64,000 nt of DNA from Melieria omissa (GCA_963971225.1 OZ020269.1:44041264-44105263), one strand, 5' to 3'; positions 1-10,320 are shown, counted from the first letter of the stretch. The notes: generated from the letters alone by a model not told the origin. Numbers and translations are program-made.

Positions 1-2
1 AG

Positions 3-590
3 TCAGCCTTTTTCCAAGGGTTGGCCAAGCTGGTCGGATCTCAACATATACACACAACCGCCTACCACCCCCAGTCAAATGGGTTGGTAGAGCGTTGGCA
101 TCGTTCGTTCAAATCCGCCTTGATGTGCAGTCCCACTATCACTTGGCCCGAGCTGCTTCCAACGGTGTTACTGGGCCTGCGAACGTGCTACAAAGAAGAC
201 CTACAAGCCTCCGCCGCAGACATGCTATACGGCGGGCCACTAAGATTACCTAATGAATTTTTCGAGGAGTTGGACCAAACCGTCGACCCGCGTGTCTTTC
301 TCAGCAACTTCCGGGAGCATATGCGCAGCATACGTCCAACACCTACCGCCCATCATTCAAGAAAGACTACCTTTGTGCTGAAGAACTTGTACGATTGCTC
401 ACATGTCTTTGTACGTACGGACGCAGTCCGTCAGCCGTTGGAACCACCATATACTGGTCCCTATGAGGTGGTCGACCGTCCAACAGACAGAGTTTTCAAC
501 GTTAAAATCAACGGGAAGGTGATAGCATTATCGACCGACAGGTTGAAGCCCGCATTTGTGGTCCGCGATGACGCCGCAGCAGGGCCGTAA
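3..590 (+). pseudogene. Ty3 integrase C-terminal fragment (CsRn1 type)
   Basis: The frame is open from the window edge to a TAA at 588-590 and encodes the end of a retroviral-type integrase. The catalytic glutamate region ([19 protein letters not shown]) is near residue 20 and is followed by the C-terminal DNA-binding region. The equivalent protein at 42339-45482 runs about 24 residues further. Here a single G-to-T change turns a GAA codon into the TAA stop, removing the basic tail. The upstream integrase, RNase H and RT are cut off by the window edge. It is non-autonomous as seen. Confidence 0.88.
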
Positions 591-682
591 GTCGCGCCAC
601 ATTCCATACTACGTACGTATGAACGGACTAAGCGGGTGAGGTTCCAGGACTCATCGTGACTCCGTCACTAGAAGGGGAGTAC

Positions 683-900
683 TGTGGCGGCACCACCAGG
701 CAGGGAACGATGTGGCAATACCACGTTTGTAAAAGCTTGCAGATGCAACCCTGCGAATGCAACCAGCTGGACCGCCATTTCCTTGTTTCCGCCTCTCGCT
801 GTTTTGACCACTGGCGTGGATGGAAGTCTTTTATTTGTAATCTTATCAATTTCCTGTAATCCTTGAATAAATAAATTAAACAGCCGTTCAGGCGACCAAA
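683..900 (+). repeat. 3' LTR of CsRn1-type element
   Basis: This 218-bp LTR begins TGTGGCGGCACCACC and ends GGCGACCAAA, matching the LTRs at 41123-41340 and 45506-45723 with about six substitutions. It lies just after a polypurine stretch (AGAAGGGGAG). Confidence 0.9.
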
Positions 901-1129
901 AGTCGGCGCGCACAGCGCCACCTACTTGCGACGCACAGTGGGGTATTGAGCATTGAAAACGGCGATTAATTCTCCTGAGCTATTAAAATGAATGTAAAGT
1001 ATTTTTTTACATAGATGAAGCATATATAAGACAAATTGAAAAAAAATATTGTAGTTGTTGTTGTTTTTTTATTAAATTTATTCAATTTAAGTAAATATTT
1101 CAAGTTTTGGGCTTCTCACACTAGAATTA

Positions 1130-1168
1130 TTAAATGTCATCGCTATTATTATCATTATTATCATCATT

Positions 1169-1201
<33 letters not shown>

Positions 1202-2095
1202 CGCAATATCATTACCAGACTGGAAATTTGTATTATCTGTTGAAGTTTTTACAGATGGTGATTTTAAAAGTTCAATAGCTGAAAGTGGTAGGTGTTGGAT
1301 CTTTTTTTTAGGAAGTTTCCTTAAACTTGATAGAATTGGATCGGAAGCAACAAGAACTCGATGCAAAATATCATGATTTGTTTTTTTCTCTGCTAGTCTT
1401 GCGTGTAAAATGTTCTCCGTATTTTTTAAATTCTTTATTCAGTGCTTCTTGAGCTTCCTCAGTTAATTGGCCAATTGGTAACAGAGCGTGGTGTATTATT
1501 TCTGGCCCATGAATTAGAAATTTGTGCACCGTAGGTGGCATGGTTGGTTGGTTAAGTGGCTGCCTCTGTATGAGACACACTTAGGCCTATGGGCCCGTTG
1601 TGATACCATGCATATTGCACCATGGATACTTTGATACAAAATATCTCGCAGTATCATGTGCGAAATTTCGAAACTTTGCAATATCTACCTCATGGCCACA
1701 AGAAGCCACTATCAGTATAACGTGCAACCTTTTTATCAAGTTCAAGTCAACATTCGTGATTTCAGACGATAGCTCTGCGTTTCGAAAGAACCTTCTTGCC
1801 GTATTTCCATCATTTGAGTTGCAGAATCCGGGTTTCGGTTGATCAACAATCAAACCTGCTTTCTCTCTGAATCCCTTTTGAATATTTTTTTTTGTTTCGT
1901 TTTCTGACCTTACTTACCATTTTTTTATTAGTAATTTGTACGATAAATGAAGAAGGCATTTAAAAAAATTGTATCGAACCATGCAGTACTGACAGTCCAA
2001 AATTAGGATGAGTGCTTTCAACATTTCTTGCAATCATTTCGTCAATTAAGTTGAATTGTGTTCTAGTTGCACCGCATAAGTAACACTTTCGGCTG
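1130..2095 (-). pseudogene. Transib transposase C-terminal half (RAG1 core homologue)
   Basis: Three minus-strand pieces form one RAG1-like core. Near 2060 is CYLCGATRTQFNLI, which resembles the RAG1 zinc-binding C-x2-C segment. Next is SNDGNTARRFFRN (1587-1853). Then comes VHKFLIHGPEII (1371-1580), with two histidines spaced as in the RAG1 zinc site, followed by GQLTEEAQEALNK, which holds the position of the third catalytic acidic residue. The tail contains an aspartate run encoded by an ATC/GAT microsatellite. The frame is broken by indels, stops and a LINE stub at 1542-1608. The first two catalytic aspartates are not identified. It is non-functional. The family call rests on motif similarity plus the element's ends. 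Confidence 0.85.
1542..1608 (-). mobile_element. 67-bp 3' stub of a LINE B-type retrotransposon
   Basis: Read on the minus strand, this sequence (GGTATCACAACGGGCCC, then CCTAAGTGTGTCT, then AACCAACCAACC) matches the 3' UTR of LINE B near 25046-25130. It interrupts the Transib coding sequence between the PWCNM and PPTVHK parts. GCAT occurs on both sides (1538-1541 and 1610-1613), consistent with a very short target duplication. It is an extreme 5' truncation. Confidence 0.75.
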
Positions 2096-3097
2096 AAGGC
2101 CTTGAAGCCAGTGCTGCGTACTTTAATTTATATAAAAATTTTCTTTCTATGTAAATTATTATAAATAAATAAATCAAAATAAAAAGTAACACTTTTGAGT
2201 TGAAGTAGTCTCAGTGCCTTATTTGTAGTGCCTTGCAGTAGAATAACAAAAACAAAACAGAAACACATGATAACAACAACATTAATTACTCCATGAAGAT
2301 CAAGCGAAATCACCAAATTTGGCACTGACTTTGAATCACTAAAACTTAAATATTTCAGAAAATGCACAAAAGTGCACCTTAATTTTTTGCAATATAGTAG
2401 TCAAATATATGTTCTTTACATATCATATACAATTTTTTCGGCCCTTTCACAGCCAAAGTAACTATATGTCTACCTATATCCTTTAAATATCTACAATTTT
2501 AAGACTATAACTAACAAATTTTTATAAATTATTAATACACATATTCTACAAACATAATTTTGTTTAAACATTAGTACAATACCTGAGGTTGAAGGTTCCA
2601 TATTAAAAAAATTAAGTTTTGCAAGAATGATATTAAAAAAAGCACTTCAAATCACTGGCAAATGCGTAACGCACTCTAAACACAACGGAGCAATGAACAA
2701 ATATGCATTTTGCAAAGCGCACTGTGACAATACCGTTCAATGTAGATCATTTATTTTTTCACCCAGTGATGCACAATTTTATCTACTTTTCCCCCATACC
2801 AAATATTATCAAGATATTTTAATTTCATTTTTTGAATTAATCGCCATTTTGGGCATCAAATACCCCACTGTGCGACGTCTCGTTTTGCGTTCCCGTGCGC
2901 AGTGTTGCCACAGCGCAAGCTTCGATCGACTGTCGGTGCGCACGGCGCCACCTACTTGTGGGGTTGCGTTCCGTGTTTCGACGCACAGTGCTGCCACAGT
3001 GTCTGGACTTAGTTCCGACACACTACTAATTACTTTTTTATAATAAATAAAATATAAATATATATCATTAATATACTATAATAGGAAAACCTACAAA

Positions 3098-4143
3098 GTG
3101 TTCAGACGCTCGGTTGTGGGTCCAATGAAGGGCCCGGGGCGCAACAACGACAAGAGTGGCGGTAAAATCCCTGCTAAAGAGGCCCGAGGACCTCAATCGA
3201 AGACAAAGGTGGCGGACGTCAACTGCCCTAAAAAGGTCTCCGGACCTCAAAGTATAACGGGCGTATCGGATGCTAGCCAGATACCCGGAGACGCCGCGAA
3301 AGGTCCACCTGAGCTTGATCGACCAAGGCTCTGTGGCGCCGCCAAGAAGAGGTTAACATACCTACTAAAAAAAGGTGTGGCAAGAGAAGAGGCGTTTGAA
3401 AGGGCACGTCTTCCAATGCCAACAAACCCTAAAGATAAACATTCCTTGTCTAAGAGGACCCGGTCTGTGGAGCAAACTCCACCAGAGGCCTCAGACAAGA
3501 AGAGAACACGGGAGGAGGGGCCCTCTACTTCGAAAACAACAGCACATTCCAGTAAAAGGCAGCCCACTGCCTCATACAGGGACGCCCTGCAAGGGGTTAA
3601 AATGGCTGTACTACCGAGGGACTGTCCAGATACGTTCCTAACCACAGAACAAATGGACTCCATTCAGGGAGCCATTCTGGAGAAAATCTTGGATAGTGGC
3701 TCTGTGCGTCCTCAATTTTTGGGGTCCACCTACAAGGCAGGATTTCTTGTCCTGCATTGTAAGGAGCACTCTACTGCCGAGTGGATGAGGTCCATCATTG
3801 TAGAAATGGTACCGTACCGTGGGAGGGTGCCTCACTGTGGGCCGTAGAGGAATCAAAGGTTCCTCACTCTAGGGTCGCAGTGGGATACTTCCCGAAATCC
3901 GCCGGGAGTGAAAACCAAAAAATTCTGAGGTACCTCCAGGTCCAAAATACAGGCCTACACACGACGGCCTGGAGAGTCCTAAAAAGGATAGAGAAGGGCT
4001 CCAACGCCATGCTGGTCCTTGCTGTGGACCAGAAATCAGCAGCGGCTATAGAGGCAGCCAAAGGCAGAGTTAGTTTCTGCCTGGGCGAAATTAGCCTCAA
4101 ACTAAAGGTCGACGACACAAGTGCCGAGGATCTGGCTAAATAA
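3098..4143 (+). pseudogene. LINE A ORF1 (gag-like, DUF4780-type domain)
   Basis: Two overlapping frames (3098-3847 and 3781-4143) together encode a nucleic-acid-binding ORF1 protein of about 340 residues. It has a basic, low-complexity N-terminal half containing AAKKRLTYLLKKGVAREEAF. The C-terminal half (MAVLPRDCPDTFLTTEQM onward to RVSFCLGEISLKLKV) resembles the insect DUF4780 family often found as ORF1 of such LINEs. A one-base frame change lies near 3781-3840. ORF1 proteins coat the LINE RNA in the cytoplasm. The GTG/ATG start is not certain; the frame is open from about 3098. Confidence 0.65.
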
Positions 4144-4214
4144 CTGGATGATGTGGAGATCGGGGAAGACGAGTCTGACTCTCGCAGTGGCTCCAAACAG
4201 TCAGAGGAAAAAGC

Positions 4215-5194
4215 ATGAAATGCGTGCAGATAAATCTTCACCATGCTAAGGGGGCCACAGCGGAACTCAGCAGGAGATTTATTAACGGCACTAACGCCAT
4301 AGGCCTGATCCAGGAACCCTGGGTCAACAAAGGCCGCATACAAGGCCTAAACATCAAAAACTACCAGGTAGTATATGACAATAATGCAGGGCTGCGGTCA
4401 TTATAGACACCGGTATTAATTTTCTACCGTTTACAGAATTCTTGGACGGAGACACAGCGGCGATAGTCGTAGAGGTGGAGCAGGATGGGATCAAGACTGA
4501 GGTAGTTATAGCCTCAGCCTACTTCCCTGGGGATGCTGACGAAATTCCACCACCAACAGTGAAGAATCTCGTAGACCACTGCAGAGCCCACGGAAAAAAC
4601 CTTATTATAGGTTGTGATGTCAATGCCCACAACGTAGTATGGGCCAGCACAGATACAAACAGTAGAGGGTAGTAGAGAGAAGTTGCAAACTTATCTGACG
4701 TACTCACAAATTCGTACCATGATTGCTGTCCACTCAAAACTATGACCTCCACGAAGAGTGTTCCCTGGTGGAACAACAATCTGACACAACTTCGTAAATT
4801 GGCTAGGAAGGAATTCAATAAAGCCAAAAGAACTAGTTTCTGGGATAACTATAGGTTAGCCCTTACAAATTATAACAAAGAAATGAGTGATTCCAAAAGA
4901 AGATCTTGGAAAAAATTCTGCGAGGAACTGGGGGACATTCCGGCAACAGCCACAATCAAAAGTACCCTGTCCAAAGGACATACTAACCCGATAGGCACAT
5001 TAAGGGACACTAATGGTACCCTAACAAACTCATTCGGAGACACTCTAGAGCTTCTTCTAAAAACTCATTTTCCAGAGTGCAAAATACGGGAAAGGGGTCA
5101 GTGCACTCCTTAAATTGTCCCACCTGTACAGCCCAGGCCAGGTGATACCATAGCTAAAAAAATCATTAGCTTTGATAGAGTAAAATGGGCCATC
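4215..5194 (+). pseudogene. LINE A apurinic-like endonuclease domain, decayed
   Basis: ORF2 begins MKCVQINLHHAKGATAELS at 4215, the typical start of an AP-like endonuclease, with LIQEPWV carrying the catalytic glutamate. After a frame break near 4404, 4442-4672 continues with ASAYFPGD and IIGCDVNAHN (the D-x-N motif). The C-terminal endonuclease part is largely missing around 4673-4741. From 4742 to 5113 comes the endonuclease-RT linker (PWWNNNLTQLRKLARKEFNK). The domain would nick target DNA to prime reverse transcription. It has at least four stops or shifts. It is cut at 5199 by the BEL insertion. Confidence 0.7.
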
Positions 5195-5199
5195 AACTC

Positions 5200-5477
5200 T
5201 GTTTTAAGGGGGGCTGAGCCTTTTCAGTCCTCAAGATTTTTAGTGATGAAATATATATTTATTTGTTGGCACTTCCTTCCACTTGGCTGAATAATGTGCA
5301 CTCGTGTGTATGGTCAGATCGGAAGTGAATGTTCTTTATTTTCTTTTCATTCAATTCGTATAGGACAAAAGGGAAAGAGATAAGTACCAATGAGTAACAA
5401 TTGTGAACAGTAGTAAATAGAGATGCCAAATTCAGTGCTGCCAAATTTAACTTTAGGAAGTACTTCACGTCGCAACA
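5200..5477 (-). repeat. BEL-Pao 3' LTR
   Basis: The 278-bp LTR starts TGTTTTAAGGGGGGCTGAGC and ends CGTCGCAACA on the plus strand. It carries an extra 8 bp or so around 5257-5275 relative to the partner LTR. The left target duplication AACTC is at 5195-5199. Confidence 0.92.
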
Positions 5478-6793
5478 TCCACCCCCCCTTGATGGGACGG
5501 AGGGCCATCAATAGGAAGTCGCCTGATTTTAGCTGTAGCTCGTTGTACTTCGCTGTTTGATGTTTTGACTGACACGACTCTTACGACACCATCCTTTCCT
5601 GGATGTAACTGCACAACTCTGCCGAGTTTCCATTGAAGAGGAGGAACGTTTTCTTCTTGTAGTATTACAACGTCGCCAATGTTAACATCAGAACGTCGCC
5701 GTGACCATTTGTTTCGAATTTGAAGACTTTGTAAATAGTCCTTGTACCATCGATCCCAGAATTGCTGAAAGTACCAATGTAGCTGTTGATACCGCTGTAG
5801 GCGATTGACATTTTGAATAGATCTTAAATCGGGTCCTGGAATAACGTTCAGTGCAGTTCCAATAATGAAGGGTCCTGGCGTCAGTGCTGGAGTATCATTG
5901 GGATTTTCAGGAATTGACGTGATTGGTCTAGAATTGAGAACAGACTCAATTTGAATGATTAATGTGTTGAACTCCGTAAAGGAAAGCGACGAATTTGTCA
6001 ATACTCGTTTCAGGTGGAACTTAAACGACTTTACGACGGCCTCCCACAATCCACCAAAATGCGGGGACCGGGGAGGAATTTGCTTCCAAACAATGCCATT
6101 ATTGGCACACTCTTTGTTAATTTCGTCTTGAGACTGTTGTTGTAGCAGCATATCGTAAAGTTCTTGTAACTCGTGGCGCGCACCGACGAAATTTGTTGCA
6201 TTGTCGCTATATAAGACAGCACAGCGACCGCGACGTGATACAAAGCGCCGCAATGCGTTGAGAAATGCTTTCGTACTTAAGTCCTCCACCAGCTCCAAGT
6301 GGACAGCCTTAGTGACAAAACACACAAACACCGAGACGTACGCCTTTGCTGGTGCAGTCCCACGGCGCCGAAAATGTATAAAAAAGGGTCCACAAAAGTC
6401 AACACCAACAACGTTGAATGGTCTAGTTTGTTGTACGCGAAGCTCCGGTAAATTTGCCATAAGTTGATCATGTTTGAGTGGTTTCGCTCTGGAACAGCGA
6501 ACGCAATTGTAAACAACAGAGCGTGCTGCTACCTTTCCATGAATTGGCCAAAACATTTGGCGAACAATACTTAAAAGAGTCTGTGGTCCTGCATGATGAT
6601 TGATGATATGAAAATGAATAAGCAGGGAGCGAGTGAAGAAGTGCGATTTGGGGAGTATGATTGGATGTTTATTATTGTAATCTAGCGTTTTGCAAGCGTC
6701 CACCAACGCGCATGATATCATCTTTGTTAATAAAGGGAGTGAGAGAATGTATGCTATGTCTCTTAGAAAGAGTGCTGTTTCCCTTAATAGCAC
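5478..6793 (-). pseudogene. BEL-Pao integrase
   Basis: The frame is open on the minus strand from 6793 and ends inside the LTR. It encodes the BEL integrase: an N-terminal zinc-binding region (FHIINHHAGPQTLL ... NCVRCSRAK), a catalytic core with D in GVDFCGPFFI, D in LYSDNATNFVG and E in PHFGGLWEAVVKS, and a C-terminal region (GDVVILQEENVPPLQWKLGR) typical of BEL-Pao. All three acidic residues are visible. Its N-terminal end overlaps the RT/RNase H frame out of phase near 6690, so the polyprotein is broken by a frameshift. It would insert the cDNA into nuclear DNA. Confidence 0.88.
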
Positions 6794-8379
6794 GGATCTC
6801 TTCTAAAAATTCCGTTTGTTGCACCAATCTTACTATCGCAAGCAGTGCCGAGTGAAGTTCATCGGCAGACAGGACGCCAAGTCGACGATGCTCCCCTTTA
6901 CTGTCGACACAGTTGTGCTTGAATCGCAAGATATAGGCCATTACATTAATTAGTTTTTGATAATCGTGAAATTTTATGTGTTCTATGAAGTTTGTTTCAC
7001 GTTGAGTGCTGAGGACAACCTTAATTTTCTTTCGCTGTAGAATGTCATCATCATGAAGACTGTTTATTGTTCTAGCGGGCCAACTCTCTTCTGATTCCAA
7101 TAGAAAATTCGGTCCGTTAAACCATAATGTCGATGTGATTAAATTTTGAGGTAGGACTCCCCGTGATAGCATATCAGCGGGATTGAGATTCGATGGCACG
7201 TGACGCCATTGCGAAAAAGAACTTGTTTCTTGTATGAGTGACACGCGATTGGCGACAAAGGTTTGCCAGTTACAAGATTCTTCACGTAACCAATTTAAGA
7301 CTATGGTTGAATCAGTCCAATAGGTGATCTGCTTGAATCTGACAAAATCGATAATTGCAACCACGCGCTTAATCAATTGTGCCATAATAACGGCGGCGCA
7401 TAATTCAAGTTTGGGCAGACAATATTTTTTGAGAGGCGCAACTCTAGTCTTCGCACAAAACAGCCTTACGCTGAGAACTTTCTGATTTGGTGAAATGCTT
7501 CGTACGTATATACAAGCTCCATACGCGTCTTCGGAGCTATCAGAAAAGGCATACAGCTCATGCTTTGCGGTTGGTGCAAACACCTGGCGGTCAATCCGAA
7601 CATCATTTAAAGAATGCAGTTGCTCACGAAAATTAATCCACCGAGTATAGTATTCTTGTGGCAAAGACTCGTCCCAGCCCAGATTTATGCGCCATAGTTG
7701 CTGCATGAAGATCTTAGCGAGTACAATGACGGGACTTATTAGCCCGAGCGGGTCGAATAGTTGCGCAATTTCAGCGAGGACGATACGTTTTGTTGCCGTT
7801 AGCTTGGCTTGCGTAGCGGATTTTTCATAAAGAAACTTATCATCATACGGATTCCATATGAGGCCTAGAGCCTTAACAGCATTATCGTCTTTGATTTGAA
7901 AGAGTTTTTCTCTATCCTTCATGGAGATGTCCTTTAGTATTTTGTTATGATTCGCACACCATTTTTTCAATTCGAATCCACCCTTGGCTAACATGGCCTT
8001 CAATTGAACTTGCAAGAAAATTGCATCATCTAATGTGTTAGCGCCACTTAATATATCATCAACGTAGAATCCAGTTAATGCGGCACGTGCCGCTTGAGGG
8101 AAAGTGTGACATTCATCTGTGCATAATTGTTGTAGTGCGCGAGTAGCCAGAAATGACGCCGAGGCTGTGCCGTATGTTACGGTGCACAACTGAAACAGTC
8201 TGATAGGATCGTGTTCATGAGGTCGCCACAGAATATAATGATATCGTCATCAGGATGAAGCGAAACCTGACGGTACATTTGTCCGCTGTAAAAACATATT
8301 TATAATAGCGAAAGCGCAATACAGTTGAAAACAAATCAGGTTGTATTACTGGTCCGACCATTAGCAACTCATTTAGTGC
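6672..8379 (-). pseudogene. BEL-Pao reverse transcriptase (C-terminal part) and RNase H
   Basis: From 8189 downward the frame encodes an RT with the active-site box FYVDDILSG, then the BEL linker (LGLIWNP, LIAQLFDPLGLISP-like text) and an RNase H-like domain (ELYAFSDSSEDAYGACIYV, TDSTIVLNWL). The piece 8190-8379 continues the RT finger region (NELLMVGPVIQPDLF) but has deletions and frame changes. A MITE separates it from the N-terminal RT part at 9461. The frame changes to the integrase frame near 6690. It copied RNA into cDNA in virus-like particles when intact. Confidence 0.88.
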
Positions 8380-8381
8380 TA

Positions 8382-9458
8382 GGGGAGAGTGGGGCGAATC
8401 GTTACGCTTTTTTGTAAGCCCAATATTTTTTATCTGCGAAAAAATTGTCGACCATGTTATATATCGTTTTGAAGCCTGTTATTTTGCGCAACTTTTGATT
8501 ATAAACACTTAGGTGTAGGACAAATACGAAATAAGTTATGTCGATATTCCCAAAGTGTCCAAAAAATGGCATATTAAAAAGTGTGGGGCGAATCGTTACG
8601 CAGTATGGGGCGAATCGTTACACTCGCTTTTTTCAAATGTTGAGGCGCTGAAATCAAAATATGTATACACAAATAATATTTCAATTATTTACTTAATTTT
8701 TATTAAGAAAACGAATACATGTTTGATGGTTAAATTGACCAACATGCCAAAAGAAAATGGTGGAAAAATATATGAAAAAATGAAAAAGGAAAAATTTGAT
8801 TTTTAATCAGAATCTGACTCAACATCAGCATAATCAATCGCAATGATGGCGCTTCGACGCTGGCTTATGCGTTTCGGTGCTGCCTCAGATGATTTTTGAA
8901 AAGTTGCAATAAAGTAATGAAAAATAAAAAAAAATCACGAAAATGATAAAAAACATATCATGACGAACAACACAGATGATTTTTCTACAAACACAAGCAA
9001 TAACGCAGTCTTCAAAATTGCGTCAGACGCTTAAATGCATAAAAAATGACCGTCACGATTCGCCCCATACGAAATGTAACGATTCGCCCCACTGTGACAT
9101 GTTTGCTATGGAATGGCTTAGCAAAGACACGGTAACAATATTTGCGAATTTTCTTTTTTTACGCGAAAGGCAACACAATAAAGATAAAAAAAACATACAC
9201 TTTCGATTGATCACAAAATTATTTAGCACTCGAAATTGAAAGATTGTAGACATCCAAATATGAATTTTACAAGTCACAAAACACATTTTACCCTGTCAAG
9301 CGTCAGTTTTCTACTGACAATTGGAATGTCACCGAACCAAATGAGCGGCTGAAGGTGACGAACATTTAGCTATGCGACATTTGATATATGGTGGCGTAAT
9401 TTTTAAGATATCGCTCTGTAACGATTCGCCCCACGTAACGATTCGCCCCACTCTCCCC
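8382..9458. mobile_element. TA-flanked MITE with seven subterminal motifs
   Basis: The ends are inverted repeats starting GGGGAGAGTGGGGCGAATCG, perfect for at least 25 bp, flanked by TA (8380-8381 and 9459-9460). Removing the 1077-bp element and one TA restores the BEL reading frame (TTG-V-ALNELL). The motif GGGGCGAATCGTTAC occurs at 8391, 8585 and 8607 pointing inward from the left, and inverted at 9052 (one mismatch), 9076, 9418 and 9435 on the right. No transposase is present. The TA target suggests the Tc1/mariner/pogo superfamily; the family is unknown. Confidence 0.85.
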
Positions 9459-9460
9459 TA

Positions 9461-10286
9461 CACCAGTAGTAGTTCTGCACGAAGCGTCAAATACGACTCT
9501 TAGCTTTGTTGTCGAGCTTGATGGTTTAAAAACACAGTGGTGTGGAATGACATAGTGTGGAGAGTTGAAATCTACATCAGTCGCTTTTTCCATGTGAGCT
9601 AAGTTGATGAATTCATCCATAAATGCAGTGTATTGCGTGCGCAGCTGAGCATCTCTTCGAAATTTGGATTCCAGGGAATGGAATCTTTTGAGCGCTATGT
9701 CATATGATTTGCCAAGAGCACAAGTCTCAGATTTAAATGGTAGCCTAACTTGATAACGCCCGCATTGCATGCGATGGACATTATTTACAAAGTGCGCTTC
9801 ACACTCTCTCTCCTCTTTCGTTAGACTGGAAGCAATAGGTTTTATGTTTTCAATCTGCCAGAAGACCTTAAGCGTTTCATTGAGAGCGGAATCCTCGATT
9901 GCATTTGTGCGTTGTATAAAGTTGTTGTATAGCACAGAATTATTTGCTGCTGAGAGCTTCCCGGCTACAACCCAGCCTAGCAACGTATTTTGTAAAAGCG
10001 GGAGAGTTGGACCAAGCTTAATTTGACCAACGGAGAGGATATCATAAAATGCATCGACTCCGATAACTAAATCAATGCGCTGCGGAATATGGAAGAGAGG
10101 ATCCGCTAGTTTTATGTTCTTTGGAATGTTCCAATTCCCAGTATTGATTTTATTCTCAGGTAAACGTCCCGTGATGTCGTTCATGACGAGAGCTTCCAAT
10201 GTAATGGGAATGTTGTGGAAACGTGAATTGATTACGAATACAGCTTTATATTTTGATGAAACGCAAGAGAATTGGGTATGAAAATG

Positions 10287-10290
<4 letters not shown>
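9461..10290 (-). pseudogene. BEL-Pao pre-RT region and RT N-terminus
   Basis: On the minus strand this frame encodes the BEL-typical segment after the protease: WNIPKNIKLADPLFH, then IDLVIGVDAFYDIL and GQIKLGPTLPLLQNTLLGWV. It then enters the RT N-terminus (TKLRVVFDASCRTTTG). It is cut on one side by the MITE at 9459 and on the other by the poly-T end of LINE J at 10291-10318. The frame is open throughout. Confidence 0.85.

Positions 10291-10318
<28 letters not shown>
10291..10318 (-). repeat. Poly(A) tail of LINE J
   Basis: A long T run on the plus strand is the poly(A) tail of the minus-strand LINE. It marks the junction with the BEL pol sequence. Confidence 0.85.

Positions 10319-10320
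<2 letters not shown>

Larger units (their letters stand above)
1..900 (+). mobile_element. CsRn1-type Ty3 retrotransposon, 3' portion
   Basis: This stretch is nearly identical to 44824-45723 of the complete element at 41123-45723. It contains the integrase C-terminus, a 3' untranslated stretch with a polypurine tract and a 3' LTR. The 5' part lies outside the window. Six substitutions in the 218-bp LTR and a premature stop show it is a separate, somewhat older copy. The right flank after position 900 starts AGTC, so the 4-bp target duplication cannot be checked from here. Confidence 0.9.
934..2872 (-). mobile_element. Transib DNA transposon (RAG1-related), defective
   Basis: The element begins CACAGTGGGGTATT at 934, and its right end is the inverted AATACCCCACTGTG finishing at 2872. 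Both ends are flanked by the same 5-bp GC-rich sequence CGACG (929-933 and 2873-2877). Transib elements characteristically have CACWRTG termini and 5-bp GC-rich target duplications. The interior holds a decayed RAG1-like transposase on the minus strand (about 2095-1130), an ATC microsatellite (1141-1197) and a 67-bp LINE stub (1542-1608). About 780 bp from 2096 to 2872 has no recognisable coding sequence, so the transposase N-terminus seems lost. Confidence 0.9.
901..3097 (+). repeat. Tandem monomers in the 5' region of LINE A, split by Transib
   Basis: With the Transib element and one CGACG copy removed, 901-933 joins 2878 onward. The joined sequence contains two diverged units of about 85 bp. 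Each carries GCGCACRGCGCCACCTACTT followed by a GTTTTGCGTTCC or GTTGCGTTCCGTG block and a CAGTGYTGCCACAG block. They lie directly upstream of LINE A ORF1 (3098) and may be its promoter or 5' UTR repeats; that assignment is inference. From 3016 to 3097 the sequence is AT-rich with no feature seen. Confidence 0.5.

Noticed and set aside
656..921. ORFs on both strands in the first LTR (also at 41124-41356 and 45451-45689)
   Set aside because: They are readings of the CsRn1 LTR, seen in all three LTR copies.
1036..1376. His-, Ser- and Asp-rich ORFs on both strands
   Set aside because: They are six-frame translations of one ATC/CAT microsatellite inside the Transib relic. Only the Asp frame belongs to the transposase remnant.
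8555..9286. ORFs of 77-87 residues inside the TA MITE
   Set aside because: No transposase motif; they span the repeated GGGGCGAATCGTTAC units and AT-rich filler.
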